64,000 bases of DNA from Spartobacteria bacterium (GCA_003167555.1 PMSN01000022.1:62001-126000), one strand, 5' to 3'. Positions 35,739 to 50,215 are shown, counted from the stretch's first letter. Notes: generated from the letters alone by a model not told the origin. Made by a program: numbers and translations.

Positions 35739-36399
35739 AACGAGAGCCAACGTCGCGCTGGTCGAGGATCACCCGATGTTTCGGGAGCAATTGGCCCATC
35801 TCATCAACAAGCAAGCGGACATGGTTGTTTGCGCAGAGGCGGATAACGCGAGCGACGGCCTCGCACTGATTATTCGCCAGCTGCCGTCACTGGCCATCAT
35901 CGATATTACTCTCAAAGGTTCGAGTGGCTTGGAACTGTTGAAGGACCTCCGTGCGCAGGAAATCAACGTGCCCGTCTTGATGCTCTCGATGCATCCCGAG
36001 TCCCTTTACGCCGAGCGGGCGTTGCGTGCCGGTGCGAATGGCTACATCACGAAGGAAGAGGCGTCCGCCAAAGTAATGACGGCGATCCGCCAGGTTCTCG
36101 CCGGTGAGGTCTACCTCGATCCACACTTCATGAAACGCGTCGTCAGCAAGCTGCTGGTCAATCCGAGGAACAATTTAGCGGCTCCGATCGAGCGCCTGAC
36201 CGATCGCGAGCTGGCCGTTTTCGAGCTGATCGGCGAAGGCCGCACGACACGTGAGATTGGAATGCGGCTGCACGTAGGCGTCGCGACCATCGAGACGTAT
36301 CGTGCCCGCATCAAAGAAAAGCTCGGTCTTGAAAATGCGGGCCAATTGCACGCCAAGGCGAGCAGTTGGATCCACGAGCGTCACGCGATCGCGAGTTAA
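35728..36399 (+). CDS. NarL/FixJ family response regulator
   Basis: A 223-residue regulator. The receiver has acidic EDHP near the start and the phosphorylatable aspartate in LAIIDITLKGSSGLELL, with TNxK in place as ANGYITKEEAS. A LuxR-type HTH follows (TDRELAVFELIGEGRTTREI, then VGVATIETYRARIKEKLG). The start at 35728 has GGGGG five bases upstream and overlaps the kinase gene; 35713 is an alternative. Confidence 0.92.
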   Translation: MPRETRANVALVEDHPMFREQLAHLINKQADMVVCAEADNASDGLALIIRQLPSLAIIDITLKGSSGLELLKDLRAQEINVPVLMLSMHPESLYAERALRAGANGYITKEEASAKVMTAIRQVLAGEVYLDPHFMKRVVSKLLVNPRNNLAAPIERLTDRELAVFELIGEGRTTREIGMRLHVGVATIETYRARIKEKLGLENAGQLHAKASSWIHERHAIAS

Positions 36400-36515
36400 A
36401 TCCGGAAGGCGTTTGCGGTTTCCACGTAAACTGCCTGTAATGGTTTCCAGTACAAAAGTAAACTGGGTCTTGTCATGCGGTTCGGGTCTCGCGCCTGCTT
36501 TATTACCGCGCAATT

Positions 36516-36914
<399 letters not shown>

Positions 36915-36951
36915 GCTGATTTGCAGCGTGCCCGTCGCCCCCTGCAAGGCG

Positions 36952-37026
36952 TGGCTCCAGAGGTAGGATTCGAACCTACGACCAATCGGTTAACAGCCGA
37001 CCGCTCTACCACTGAGCTACTCTGGA
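36952..37026 (-). tRNA. tRNA-Asn (GTT)
   Basis: A 75-nt cloverleaf: acceptor TCCAGAG pairs with CTCTGGA, anticodon loop CTGTTAA, T arm GTAGGTTCGAATCCTAC and encoded CCA. Confidence 0.96.
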
Positions 37027-37175
37027 TCGTCTCGTCCGTCGATTTGACGGGCATATATCTTGCCTACGGCACAATCAGCGGCAAGTCCTCTTTTGCGATG
37101 CGCCCGCGAGAAAATCATGGGGAAACGATTTTGGATTTGCGTTCCGTTCGGTGCGCTCCATAATACGCCCCAAGA

Positions 37176-37252
37176 CGCGGGGTGGAGCAGCCTGGTAGCT
37201 CGTCAGGCTCATAACCTGAAGGCCGCGGGTTCAAATCCCGCCCCCGCAACCA
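37176..37252 (+). tRNA. Initiator tRNA-fMet (CAT)
   Basis: A 77-nt cloverleaf: CGCGGGG against CCCCGCA, with C1-A72 unpaired as in initiator tRNAs, anticodon loop CTCATAA, T arm GCGGGTTCAAATCCCGC and encoded CCA. Confidence 0.96.
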
Positions 37253-37308
37253 ATTTCCATTTCGGAAATTAGCTTGCCTCCGCAATTGCCGCGCTGCCTT
37301 TATTCCTC

Positions 37309-38253
37309 GTGGTTGCCAAGAGAACTCCGGCACGTGATGGCGGCAGAATCCTCGTTGGCACGGCAAGCTGGTCGGATCCAGGTTTTGTCGAGCGTTGGTA
37401 TCCGAAAAAAATGCCGGCGGGCGAACGGCTGGCTTGGTACGCGCAGCATTTCGACATGGTCGAGGTGAACTCGACGTTTTATTCGGTGCCGGACGCGCGG
37501 ATGGTGGAACGCTGGTGCGGCAGCACGCCGGAGAATTTCACGTTCGATGTGAAGCTGCACCAACTTCTCTCGAGACATTCCACGAATGTGAAACTGTTGC
37601 CGCCGGCTTTGCAGCGCGCCGCGGAGACGGACGCGAAAGGCAAAGTGAAACTCACTCCGGAAATCGAGCAGGCGATGATCGCCGAGCTTCGGAAGCCGAT
37701 CGAAATCTTGCGCGCGTCGGGCAAGCTCGGTGCGCTCCTCTTGCAATTGTCTCCGGCATTTTCGCCGAAGATGCACGAGCTGAGTGAGCTCGAGCCGCTT
37801 CTCGAAGCGTTGTCCGGATTTCCCATCGCGCTTGAGTTGCGAAATCGAAATTGGGCGGAGGGCGAACGGCTGCAGACGCTGCTCGATTTTCTTCGCGCGC
37901 ATTCGGTCGCTCTGGTTTCCGTTGATGCGCCGGCTGAAAAGCATTTCACGATCATGCCGCCGGCCCTGGACGAAATTACAAATCCCGCGCTCGCGTATCT
38001 GCGATTGCACGGGCGCGATGCGCGGGCCTACACCACGGGCAAAACGGTCGCGGCGCGTTTCAATTATGATTACAGCGACGATGAAGTCGACGAGGTCGCG
38101 CAGCGGGCCCGCAAGCTCGCGAAGAAGGCGTCGGAGGTGCACGTTGTTTTCAACAACAACGCGCTCGACTATGCGCCGCACGCTGCCGCGCGCTTGCGGG
38201 TTGCGCTCGGACAAATGATTGCGGACATCCCGCGGCAAACAGAGTTATTCTAG
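37309..38253 (+). CDS. DUF72 domain protein
   Basis: A 314-residue DUF72 (YecE-like TIM-barrel) protein starting at GTG 37309, with typical features ILVGTASWSDPGFVERWYP, MVEVNSTFYSVP, ALELRNRNW and LAYLRLHGRDARAY. The function of DUF72 is not established. The next gene begins 3 bp after the stop, so they are probably one operon. Confidence 0.9.
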   Translation: MVAKRTPARDGGRILVGTASWSDPGFVERWYPKKMPAGERLAWYAQHFDMVEVNSTFYSVPDARMVERWCGSTPENFTFDVKLHQLLSRHSTNVKLLPPALQRAAETDAKGKVKLTPEIEQAMIAELRKPIEILRASGKLGALLLQLSPAFSPKMHELSELEPLLEALSGFPIALELRNRNWAEGERLQTLLDFLRAHSVALVSVDAPAEKHFTIMPPALDEITNPALAYLRLHGRDARAYTTGKTVAARFNYDYSDDEVDEVAQRARKLAKKASEVHVVFNNNALDYAPHAAARLRVALGQMIADIPRQTELF

Positions 38254-38256
38254 GGA

Positions 38257-38793
38257 ATGCCGGATCAACCTCGGGACGACCAGGTGGAAAGCGCGCGCGG
38301 CGGCGAGATCGCGCGGCCGGGCGGGTGGGCGCGGCTCAAGCTCTGGCTGCAAGCGCATCACCTGACATTGATGGCGCTGCCGGACACGCCGCACGCGATC
38401 GCACTCGGCTCGGCCATCGGGATGTTCTTCGGGTTCACGCCGCTGTTTGGGATGAAGACTTTGTTGTCGCTCGCGGCGGCGTGGTTGCTCAAAGGGAACA
38501 AGATCGCGGCGATCATCAGCGTCACTTTGCACGATATCATCCTGCCGTTTTGGCCGGCGATTTTCCTCTGGGAATACCGGATGGGAATGTGGACGTTGCA
38601 TCGCCGCATTCCGGAACGCCCCGGGTTCCGGCACGTGGCGCTGCGCGACTACATGGAATGGACGACGTTTTTTACCTGGGGCCAGCCGCTCCTGGTCGGA
38701 TCGCTCTTCCTGGCGTTGCCGGCCGCGGTCGTGATCTATTTCGCTTTGCGCGGGGTGCTCATTCGGGCTCGCGCGAAGAAAGACGAGACGTGA
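38257..38793 (+). CDS. DUF2062 membrane protein
   Basis: A 178-residue protein with three to four hydrophobic segments. LGSAIGMFFGFTPLFGMKTL and NKIAAIISVTLHDIILPFWP are typical of DUF2062. It probably spans the inner membrane; its function is unknown. Starts 3 bp after the DUF72 gene. Confidence 0.88.
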   Translation: MPDQPRDDQVESARGGEIARPGGWARLKLWLQAHHLTLMALPDTPHAIALGSAIGMFFGFTPLFGMKTLLSLAAAWLLKGNKIAAIISVTLHDIILPFWPAIFLWEYRMGMWTLHRRIPERPGFRHVALRDYMEWTTFFTWGQPLLVGSLFLALPAAVVIYFALRGVLIRARAKKDET

Positions 38794-38802
38794 GTTGAGA
38801 TT

Positions 38803-38877
38803 TGGCAGCGCATACGGGGATCGAACCCGTGCACCAGCCTTGAGAGGGCTGTGTCCTAGCCACTAGACGAATGCGCC
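38803..38877 (-). tRNA. tRNA-Glu (CTC)
   Basis: A 75-nt cloverleaf: GGCGCAT pairs with ATGCGCT (a G-T first pair), anticodon loop CTCTCAA, T arm CACGGGTTCGATCCCCGTA and CCA encoded. Confidence 0.94.
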
Positions 38878-38966
38878 GTTATGCGGTTTCGGCGAAAATC
38901 CTAGCGGCGATTTCGGCGTTCGGCAAGCGCCGGGTCGCCGGCGAATTGGTCGTTAGGCCAAAGCGA

Positions 38967-39635
38967 TCAAGGCGTCGGGTTGGGCGCGGGAGTCGGCGTC
39001 GGGGTGGAAACCGGCAGGGGCTCCGGAGGGAGCACTGAGCTTGGCGCCGGCGTGGGCGTCGGTTTGGGCTTTGGCGTCGGACGGACGTACGGCTGGGCGA
39101 GGCCGCCGAGCGCTTCGTTTTTCTTTGCCTCGAGATAATTTTTTAGCTCCGGCGTGTCCGCGAGCGCCAGCATGCGCGCATAATAGATCTTGTAATAAGC
39201 GCGCAACCGCTCGCGTTTCACCACGTCGGTTCGCGTTCCGTCGATCGCGGCTTTGGCCGCGACCACATCAGGATCATACGATGCGCGATTCTGGAGTTCG
39301 CGCCAGGCGATGTGAAGGAGATGTTCTTGTTCCGCCGATGCCAATGGGGAACGTTGGAAGGCGGCATCCAGTTCGGACAACGGCGGCGCTTTTGATTTCG
39401 TGGCCGGCGCCACTGGGCTCGCGCCCGGAGAGGAATCCGGGACCAATTGCGGCGGCTCGATCGGAATCTCCGGAATGTTCAGTTGCGGGCGCGGGCTGGC
39501 GCTCGGGATCGCGGCGGGAGAGGGCTCGGGGTTTTCGGTTTTCGCTGGCAAACGAGGTTCCTGCGCGATCGCGAATCGAAGGGAAGCCAAAAGGCCCGCG
39601 AAAATCGTCGCCCAAACAAATTTCATCCGTTTCAT
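38967..39635 (-). CDS. Exported proline-rich protein
   Basis: A 222-residue protein with a signal peptide (MKRMKFVWATIFAGLLASLR, cut after AIA) and Pro/Ser/Ala-rich flanks (residues 30-85 and 185-222, the latter built of PTPKPKPTPTP-like units). A helical core lies between (AFQRSPLASAEQEHLLHIAW, then KRERLRAYYKIYYARMLALA). No named family; probably a periplasmic or envelope protein. Confidence 0.8.
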   Translation of the reverse strand: MKRMKFVWATIFAGLLASLRFAIAQEPRLPAKTENPEPSPAAIPSASPRPQLNIPEIPIEPPQLVPDSSPGASPVAPATKSKAPPLSELDAAFQRSPLASAEQEHLLHIAWRELQNRASYDPDVVAAKAAIDGTRTDVVKRERLRAYYKIYYARMLALADTPELKNYLEAKKNEALGGLAQPYVRPTPKPKPTPTPAPSSVLPPEPLPVSTPTPTPAPNPTP

Positions 39636-39717
39636 TCGACGGTCGTCAAAAGGTCATCGAGTTCATCAAAAATAAGATATCCCGAGGGCCTGTCAGTTGA
39701 TTCCGAGACGGAGAGAA

Positions 39718-39791
<74 letters not shown>

Positions 39792-39956
39792 CCTAATGCG
39801 CGTGACTTAACACGCGACTGCTCCCTGCGCATCCAAATTCTGGAAGTCCGGATATTCGCGCAACCAAATGAAAACTTGCGCCGCAACGCGTTCGCAGCGA
39901 AGATGACTTCTCGATTCGCATCCTTTGTGGACGCGCGCTGCGTCCCGACTCGCCTC

Positions 39957-40876
39957 ATGTTTAAGCACGACAAACTCAATCTCTTTCTTTTCGTTATTCT
40001 GATCGCTCTTCAAGTTCTCGGCGTCGTCGCGGTCTGGACGCGCTTCGAATGGACGTTTCTCCCGATCATGCTGGCCGTTTATCTCTGGGGCGGAATCAGC
40101 ACCACGCTTTATCTGCATCGCTACCTCACGCATCGCGGTTTCGAGATGCCGGGTTGGCTGAAATTTTTCTTTGCCACCGGCTCGGCCGTCGCGCTCTCGG
40201 GCGATCCGGTGACGTGGGTGGGTGACCATCGTTATCATCATTTGAAATCGGACACGGACGAAGACATTCACAGTCCGCTCCATGGATTTCCCTACGCCCA
40301 CATGATGTGGCTCGTGCGCAAACCGCCGGGCTTTCGCGATCGTTCGATGCGTTACGCGGCGGATGTCCGCAAATTCTGGTACTGCAAGCTGTGGGAGCGC
40401 CCTTATTTTTATGTGCTACCGCATCTGTGTGTCGCGGCGCTTCTCTATTTCACGCTGGGCGGGGCCGGGCTGCTTTGGTGTCTCTACGTGCCGATGCTCG
40501 TCGTTTACAATTTCACCTGGGCGGTGAACTCGATCTGTCACATGCCTTCGCTGGGCTACCGGAATTTCGACACCACCGATCACAGCAAGAACAATTTCTG
40601 GATCGGGCTCGGCGCTTTTGGCGAGGGTTACCACAACAATCACCATGCAAAGCCGCGCTGCGCCGCGCATGGACTGCGCTGGTGGGAATTTGACCTGACC
40701 CGTTACATTATCTGGTCGCTCGAGAAATGCGGCCTGGCTTGGAACGTAGTCTGGCCGCAACCGGAGGTTTCTCCAGACGCGGTCGATCCTGTCTCGGCGG
40801 ATGAGGCCGGCGCCTTGCTCCTTTTCGGCGCGCAGATTCGCGATCCGCGTCTCGACGCCGAGAAAAAAGCGGAACG

Positions 40877-40883
<7 letters not shown>
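39957..40883 (+). CDS. Acyl-CoA desaturase (delta-9 type)
   Basis: A membrane di-iron fatty-acid desaturase. The three histidine sets are [26 protein letters not shown] and [17 protein letters not shown], in the expected order. Hydrophobic segments flank them. The start is unclear: an ATG at 39957 ([12 protein letters not shown]) fits the conserved region and 39903 is an in-frame alternative; neither has a strong ribosome binding site. The 3' end overlaps metH tail to tail by 7 bp. Confidence 0.92.
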
Positions 40884-44794
<3,911 letters not shown>

Positions 44795-44844
44795 GTTGAG
44801 CGAGAACTAAACGCCAGTTCCGGGCCACGGCAACAAACAAATTG

Positions 44845-44860
44845 ACGCATCATGATGCGT
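44845..44860. promoter_or_regulatory. 16-bp perfect palindrome upstream of metH
   Basis: ACGCATCATGATGCGT reads the same on both strands. It lies 50 bp upstream of the metH start in the divergent region with the MFS gene, a position suited to an operator. No regulator can be named; several SAM-responsive repressors use short palindromes, but this sequence is not a known one to me. Confidence 0.4.
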
Positions 44861-44874
44861 AGATGTGTTGCTGC

Positions 44875-44967
44875 GTCATTCCGAGCGCAGTCGAGGAATC
44901 CCGTGGCCAAGGCTTAAAGGTAATAACCCGGGATCCTTCGACTCCGCTGCGCTTCGCTTACGATGAC
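44875..44967. repeat. Palindromic element A copy
   Basis: About 93 bp, arms GTCATTCCGAGCGCAGTCGA and the matching TCGACTCCGCTGCGCTTCGC region ending GATGAC. Homologous to 28582 (nuoD). Its middle differs and it has an open frame on the + strand. Confidence 0.85.
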
Positions 44968-45027
44968 ACGCGCTTTCTTTATATTCGAGCTTCCACCCTT
45001 CTCGCGCGAAAAGTTAGATTCGCCCGA

Positions 45028-46263
45028 ATGGAATCGATCCGGCTTTTCAAAGCGCTCACGCGGGACCAGCGCAATACCTTCATCGCCTGTTTCCTCGGCT
45101 GGGCGCTCGACGCGCTTGATTTTTTCCTGCTCACCTTCGTCTTCTCCGCCGTGGGCCAGGAATTCGGGAGGACGGTTCCGGAAGTCGCTTTCTCGAGCAT
45201 GCTTACGCTGATGATGCGCCCGGTGGGTGCGTTGCTCTTCGGGTTATTGGGCGATCGATTCGGACGCCGGATCCCGTTGATGGTCGACATCATTTTTTAT
45301 TCGGTGATCGAATTGTGCACCGCCTTCTCGCCCAACTTCACCGTCTTCCTGATTCTGCGCGCGCTTTTCGGAGTCGGCATGGGAGGCGAGTGGGGATTGG
45401 GGGCATCGCTCGCGATGGAAACGTTGCCGGCGAAAGCGCGGGGCCTTTTTTCCGGCATTCTCCAGCAAGGTTACGCCTTCGGATTTCTCCTCGCGGCGAT
45501 CGTCTACTGGCTTGTCTTTCCGCATTTCGGCTGGCGCGGCCTTTTCATCGCGGGCGCGATGCCGGCGGTGCTCGTTCTTTTCATTCGGACCAAGGTCCCG
45601 GAATCGCCGGCTTGGGAGCGACAGAAAACCAGCGTGGCGGCGAAAATCGCACGCCCTTTTTCGCAAACGGTCCGCCAGCATTGGCGCCTTTTTCTTTATG
45701 CGATTTTGCTCATGACTGCGTTCAATTGCATGTCGCATGGCACGCAGGATCTTTATCCAACGTTCCTGCAAAAGCAGTGCGGCCTCGACGTCGCGCAGGT
45801 GCGGAACGTCAGCATCATCTACAGCCTCGGCGCGATTTGTGGCGGCACGCTTGTTGGCGCGCTCTCGCAACGCTGGGGGCGGCGCCGTGCTATCATCGCG
45901 GCGGCTGGGCTGGGCATCCTGCTCATTCCGGCCTGGATGTTTTCGCCGAGCCTGCCGCTGTTAATCGCCGGAGGATTCGGCATGCAGTTCATGGTGCAGG
46001 GCGCGTGGGGCGTCGTGCCGGTGCATTTGAATGAATTGTCGCCGCCGGAATTGCGCGGGACGTTTCCGGGTTTCGCTTATCAGCTTGGAAATCTTTTCGC
46101 CGCACCGATTGCTGTGATCGAAGCGAAGCTCGCGGAAAATTTTCCGACTGCGAGCGGCGGCGCGGGTTATGCCGCGTCGCTTGGAATCGTGACGTTGATC
46201 GTTTTTATCGCGCTGATCGCGCTCGCGAAAGTTGGACGCGAGGCGCGCGGGATCGAGTTCTGA
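45028..46263 (+). CDS. MFS transporter (carboxylate/sialate-type)
   Basis: A 411-residue major facilitator with 12 helices. The start MESIRLFKALTRDQRNTFIA is chosen because the longer frame from 44863 would translate element A. Typical motifs are GDRFGRRIPLMVD (motif A) and ALFGVGMGGEWGLGASLAME. The pattern is that of carboxylate or sialic acid carriers (metabolite:H+ symport); the substrate is unknown. It meets the amidase gene tail to tail with no gap. Confidence 0.92.
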   Translation: MESIRLFKALTRDQRNTFIACFLGWALDALDFFLLTFVFSAVGQEFGRTVPEVAFSSMLTLMMRPVGALLFGLLGDRFGRRIPLMVDIIFYSVIELCTAFSPNFTVFLILRALFGVGMGGEWGLGASLAMETLPAKARGLFSGILQQGYAFGFLLAAIVYWLVFPHFGWRGLFIAGAMPAVLVLFIRTKVPESPAWERQKTSVAAKIARPFSQTVRQHWRLFLYAILLMTAFNCMSHGTQDLYPTFLQKQCGLDVAQVRNVSIIYSLGAICGGTLVGALSQRWGRRRAIIAAAGLGILLIPAWMFSPSLPLLIAGGFGMQFMVQGAWGVVPVHLNELSPPELRGTFPGFAYQLGNLFAAPIAVIEAKLAENFPTASGGAGYAASLGIVTLIVFIALIALAKVGREARGIEF

Positions 46264-46962
46264 TTACTCCGGGTGCGCGGAGGTCGCGGCAGAATCGGCG
46301 GCAGCCGTGGCCGGCACCCGATAAGTTCCCTTGCCGTAACGTTCGTCGACGATCGCTTCGGCGATTTTGTCTGCCAGATCGTCGCGGCGACTGGCGCTGC
46401 GCGCGGCCGCGCCTTCCTTGCGGTTACTCAAGAATCCGCATTCGACCAGCACCGCCGGATATGCCGCTTTGCGCAGGACGCGAAAATTGGCCGTCTTCAC
46501 GCCGCGATTCGAAGCGCCCGGCAGCGTCATTAACTGTTGTTGAATGCGATAGGCGAGGGGCCTTGCCACCGGCGAGTGGTAGTACGTCTCGAATCCGCGA
46601 ATGCCGCGCCGGCCGGAATCGTTGAAATGCACGCTGACAAAGATCGCGTTTTTCTGGCTGTTTGAGATGGCGGCGCGCTCATCGAGCGGAATGAAGACAT
46701 CGTTCGATCGAGTCATGACAACGCGGAACTGTGATTCACGCAACTTGGCCGCGAGCCGCGTAGCGACATCGAGCGTGGCATTTTTTTCCGCGCCTCCGTA
46801 GCGGCGAAACGCGCCATTGTCCTTCCCCCCGTGACCTGCGTCGACCACCACCGTGGTGAAAGTGCGCGTCGTGTCTTTGACGTTCGCTTCCCGGACGGTG
46901 CCGCAACTCGCCAAGAAAACGCAGGCGGCCGAAACGAGGAGACAACGGATGAATCGCGACAT
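46264..46962 (-). CDS. N-acetylmuramoyl-L-alanine amidase (Amidase_3), lipoprotein
   Basis: A 232-residue amidase. The start at 46962 (MSRFIRCLLVSAACVFLASC) has a lipoprotein signal with lipobox LASC. The zinc ligands are in VVVDAGHGGKD (His), then the Glu of GAEKNATLDVA, His in IFVSVHFNDS, and the catalytic Glu in AVLVECGFLSN. It cleaves amide bonds of peptidoglycan stem peptides. An in-frame ATG at 46974 is an alternative start. Confidence 0.93.
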   Translation of the reverse strand: MSRFIRCLLVSAACVFLASCGTVREANVKDTTRTFTTVVVDAGHGGKDNGAFRRYGGAEKNATLDVATRLAAKLRESQFRVVMTRSNDVFIPLDERAAISNSQKNAIFVSVHFNDSGRRGIRGFETYYHSPVARPLAYRIQQQLMTLPGASNRGVKTANFRVLRKAAYPAVLVECGFLSNRKEGAAARSASRRDDLADKIAEAIVDERYGKGTYRVPATAAADSAATSAHPE

Positions 46963-47106
46963 CAGCGTTTCCATAGCCGAATAGGGGCAGCATGCCAGCG
47001 ATTTTTGAACGAGCAGCGGCCTCAAATAATGACAAGCGCGTGGCGAGCCGCGGCAAAAACCGCTTGTTTTTTCCACGCGCCAAACTAAAGGCCTTTACCC
47101 GATTTT

Positions 47107-48381
47107 ATGCTCACTCGATTCGCAATTATTCCATTGCTCCTGACGCTCAGTTTCTCTGCCTGCAAGAAGCCCGCGACCGCCGCGAACAACAACTCAGCGC
47201 CGAACACGACATTGGCCTTCTCGACCGCGCCCGGAGCGACAGCCACGCCTGCTGCCGCCATCCCCGCAGCTACGCCCGTTCCCGCGAAACCCGTCATCGA
47301 TCAGAACGCGCAGGTCGTAATTTTCGGGTATCACCGGTTCGTTAACAATGTCCGGCGACCCGACACGGAGATCACGCCGCAAGCGTTCGAAGCGCAGATG
47401 CAGGAGCTGAAGAACAAGGGGATCGCCGTGATTCCCATGCAGGATTTTCTGGCCTGGAGACGCGGCGAGAAAGCAATCCCGGCGAAGAGCGCGGTCATCA
47501 CGTTCGATGACGGCTGGAAATCGCAGCACGAAGTCGCGTGGCCGATCCTGAAAAAGTTCAACTATCCGGTGACGCTTTTCATTTACACGGAAGGCATCAA
47601 GCCCGGGCATTTCAGCGGCGGGGAATCGATGAGCTGGGACCAGCTGGCGGAGATGCGCGATGCCGGTATCGACATCCAGGGGCACACGGCGACGCACCAG
47701 GATTTGCGCCGGCCGTACGACAAAGTAGCCAAGAAAAAATTGAGCCCGCCCGAGTATGAGCAATGGCTGGAGAACGAGGTCGTGGGCTCGAAGCAAACGA
47801 TCGAGCAGAAACTCGGCGTGAAAGTGAACTGCTTCGCCGTGCCCTACGGCTTCTACAACGACCACATCAAAGACGTGGCGATGAAGGCCGGCTACGAAGC
47901 GTTGTTCACGGTCTACGGCCAGCCCATCACCGTGCGGACGCCGATGAATTCCGTTGGCCGCTATTTGATTGAAGCGAACAAGCCGAAGACGTTTGCCGAC
48001 GCCGTGTCCGCCATCGCCACGACCGCGAGCGGCCCGGTTGTCGCGGAAGTTTCCGCCTCAGGTTTGCAAACCCAGCCGGCCGATGGCGAGACGATCAAGA
48101 ATCCGTTGCCGCTGATCAGAGCAAACATCTCCTCGCTCGGGACCATCGATCCCGGCACGACTCCGGAGATGCGCGTGAGTGGGCTCGGAAAAGTCGACGC
48201 GAGTTTCGATCCCAAAACTTCGATGGTTGCCTATCAAGTCACGCAGCGACTGAAAGACAAGACGTGCACAGTGATCGTGAGTGCGAAATCCGGCGGCAAG
48301 AAAGTGGAAACGCATTGGACGTTTAAGATCGAAGACGCCGGAGCGGGGGCGGCGCCCCCGGCCGCGACGCCGAAGAAGTAG
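47107..48381 (+). CDS. Polysaccharide deacetylase-like lipoprotein
   Basis: A 424-residue protein with a lipoprotein signal (MLTRFAIIPLLLTLSFSAC; the Cys of FSAC is the anchor), a Thr/Ala/Pro linker and a NodB-type deacetylase domain. Motif 1 is VITFDDGWKS (two Asp), motif 2 HTATHQDL (metal histidines) and FAVPYGFYND is a later motif. The C-terminal 120 residues form an extra domain of unknown function. It probably deacetylates a cell-surface glycan. Confidence 0.9.
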   Translation: MLTRFAIIPLLLTLSFSACKKPATAANNNSAPNTTLAFSTAPGATATPAAAIPAATPVPAKPVIDQNAQVVIFGYHRFVNNVRRPDTEITPQAFEAQMQELKNKGIAVIPMQDFLAWRRGEKAIPAKSAVITFDDGWKSQHEVAWPILKKFNYPVTLFIYTEGIKPGHFSGGESMSWDQLAEMRDAGIDIQGHTATHQDLRRPYDKVAKKKLSPPEYEQWLENEVVGSKQTIEQKLGVKVNCFAVPYGFYNDHIKDVAMKAGYEALFTVYGQPITVRTPMNSVGRYLIEANKPKTFADAVSAIATTASGPVVAEVSASGLQTQPADGETIKNPLPLIRANISSLGTIDPGTTPEMRVSGLGKVDASFDPKTSMVAYQVTQRLKDKTCTVIVSAKSGGKKVETHWTFKIEDAGAGAAPPAATPKK

Positions 48382-48416
48382 CGCGCGATTCTGCGCGGCG
48401 GTTTCCAGGTTCCACC

Positions 48417-49736
48417 ATGTTTTCGCAACTCGGCGACAAGCTCCAGGACATCTTCAAAGATCTCCGTGGGCACGGGACGATCAGCGAGACCAACATCAAC
48501 GAGGCACTGCGCCAGGTGCGGCTCGCGTTGCTGGAAGCGGATGTCGATTTCCAAGTCGCGAAAAATTTCATCGCGCGCGTCCGGGAAAAGGCGCTGGGCG
48601 AAGACGTGCTGCGCAGTGTCACGCCCGGCCAGCAGATTGTTAAGATTTTTCACGACGAGCTGACGGCATTGCTCGGTGGCGATGCAGCGCCGCTGAATCT
48701 GGAGAAACCGGCGCGCATTCTGATGGTCGGCTTGAATGGCGCAGGGAAAACCACGTCATCGGCCAAGCTCGCGCGCCTCCTGAAAAAACAAGGGCGCGCG
48801 CCTTTACTGATCGCGTGCGATTTGCAGCGGCCGGCCGCGATCGAACAGCTCGCCACGCTTGGCCGCCAGGTGGAGGTGCCCGTTTACACGCCGGATCCGG
48901 CGGAAAAAAATGTGCTGCGTTCAGCGGCGGCGAGCCTCGATTGGGCGGCGCAACAAAGCGGCAACGTCCAGATTTTCGACACGGCAGGGCGGCAGGAAAT
49001 CGACGCGGCATTGATCGAGGAAATCAAAAGGCTGAAGGAATTTTTGAAGCCGCAGGAAGTCCTGCTCGTGGCGGACGCGGCGACAGGACAACAAGCGGTC
49101 AGTGTCGCGACCCATTTTCACGAGGCGCTGGGCATCACGGGAATTGTGCTGACAAAACTCGACGGCGACGCGCGCGGCGGCGCCGCGCTCTCGATGCGAG
49201 AAGTCACGCAGCGGCCCATCAAGTTCGCCGGCGTGGGCGAGAAGCTCGATCAATTCGAGGTATTCGTGCCCGACCGTCTGGCGGGCCGGATTCTCGGCAT
49301 GGGCGACATCGTCGGTCTCGTGGAGAAAGCAGCGGAAGCGGTCGACGAAGAAGAAGCGGCGCGGCTGGAGCGGAAACTCAAGACGGCGTCGTTCGATTTC
49401 AACGATTTCCTCGCGCAGTTCAAAATGATGCGGAAAATGGGGCCGCTGGAGAATATCCTTGGCATGATCCCGGGGATGAGTAACGTGCAGGGCCTCTCCG
49501 TGGACGAGAAGCAGCTCAAGCGAACGGAAGCGATTGTGCTTTCGATGACGCACGAGGAGCGAACGCGGCCCGACATTCTAAATGCGCGGCGGCGTCAACG
49601 AATCGCCCGCGGCAGTGGCAGCAGCGTCACCGAAGTGAACGATCTGCTCCAGCGTTTCAATCAGATGCGAAAGATGATGAAGAGCGCCGGGAAAATGAAA
49701 AAGATGATGGCGCAGATGGCGCGAATGAAAAAATAA
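48417..49736 (+). CDS. ffh: Signal recognition particle protein Ffh
   Basis: A 439-residue SRP54 GTPase that binds signal sequences and 4.5S RNA. The G1 motif is [16 protein letters not shown]3 is DTAGRQEID and the M domain ends [13 protein letters not shown], Met-rich. It opens the ffh-rpsP-khpA-trmD cluster. Confidence 0.97.
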   Translation: MFSQLGDKLQDIFKDLRGHGTISETNINEALRQVRLALLEADVDFQVAKNFIARVREKALGEDVLRSVTPGQQIVKIFHDELTALLGGDAAPLNLEKPARILMVGLNGAGKTTSSAKLARLLKKQGRAPLLIACDLQRPAAIEQLATLGRQVEVPVYTPDPAEKNVLRSAAASLDWAAQQSGNVQIFDTAGRQEIDAALIEEIKRLKEFLKPQEVLLVADAATGQQAVSVATHFHEALGITGIVLTKLDGDARGGAALSMREVTQRPIKFAGVGEKLDQFEVFVPDRLAGRILGMGDIVGLVEKAAEAVDEEEAARLERKLKTASFDFNDFLAQFKMMRKMGPLENILGMIPGMSNVQGLSVDEKQLKRTEAIVLSMTHEERTRPDILNARRRQRIARGSGSSVTEVNDLLQRFNQMRKMMKSAGKMKKMMAQMARMKK

Positions 49737-49740
49737 CGAT

Positions 49741-50073
49741 ATGGCAGTTTCAATCAGGTTACGCAGAGAAGGAGCGAAGAACCGCCCTTATTACAAAGTC
49801 GTGGTGGCGGACAGCCGCAGCCCGCGCGAGGGAAAATTCATCGAGCTCATCGGGACGTACGATCCGAAGAAGCCCGATCACAACAGCACGTTGAAACTGG
49901 ATCGGATCGAGCATTGGATTTCAAAGGGCGCGCAGCCGTCCGACACGGTGCGCAGTTTGATTAAGAAGAACAAGAAGCAAGCCGCGAGCGCGCCGGCGGA
50001 AGCTGCGGCGCCAGCTGCTCCGGCTGCTCCCGCGGAGGAATCGCCCGCCGCGCCGGCGACGGCGACCGAGTGA
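49741..50073 (+). CDS. rpsP: 30S ribosomal protein S16
   Basis: A 110-residue S16, with [20 protein letters not shown] and [15 protein letters not shown]-like [18 protein letters not shown]. The last 30 residues are an Ala/Pro-rich tail. It starts 4 bp after ffh, and the stop is directly followed by palindromic element C. Confidence 0.97.
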   Translation: MAVSIRLRREGAKNRPYYKVVVADSRSPREGKFIELIGTYDPKKPDHNSTLKLDRIEHWISKGAQPSDTVRSLIKKNKKQAASAPAEAAAPAAPAAPAEESPAAPATATE

Positions 50074-50076
50074 TTT

Positions 50077-50147
50077 CTGTAGCGGCGGTCTCTGACCGCC
50101 GAATGCGTTGCGTGAATTCGTTCGGCGGTCAGAGACCGCCGCTACAG
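50077..50147. repeat. Palindromic element C
   Basis: 71 bp, perfect 27-bp arms CTGTAGCGGCGGTC to GACCGCCGAA and the complement ending CCGCTACAG. Each arm is itself a hairpin (CGGCGGTC and GACCGCCG around three bases). Copies at 54132 and 59154 (half); a decayed half at 50187-50213. It lies just after rpsP. Confidence 0.92.
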
Positions 50148-50215
50148 GAGAAACTGAAACCCTGTCGCCAAAAAAAGATTTTCAATTCGTCGTGCGCAGA
50201 CCGTCGCTATAGCAA

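Noticed and set aside
44863-45027. N-terminal extension of the MFS transporter
   Set aside because: These codons are element A read through; the conserved transporter start is at 45028.
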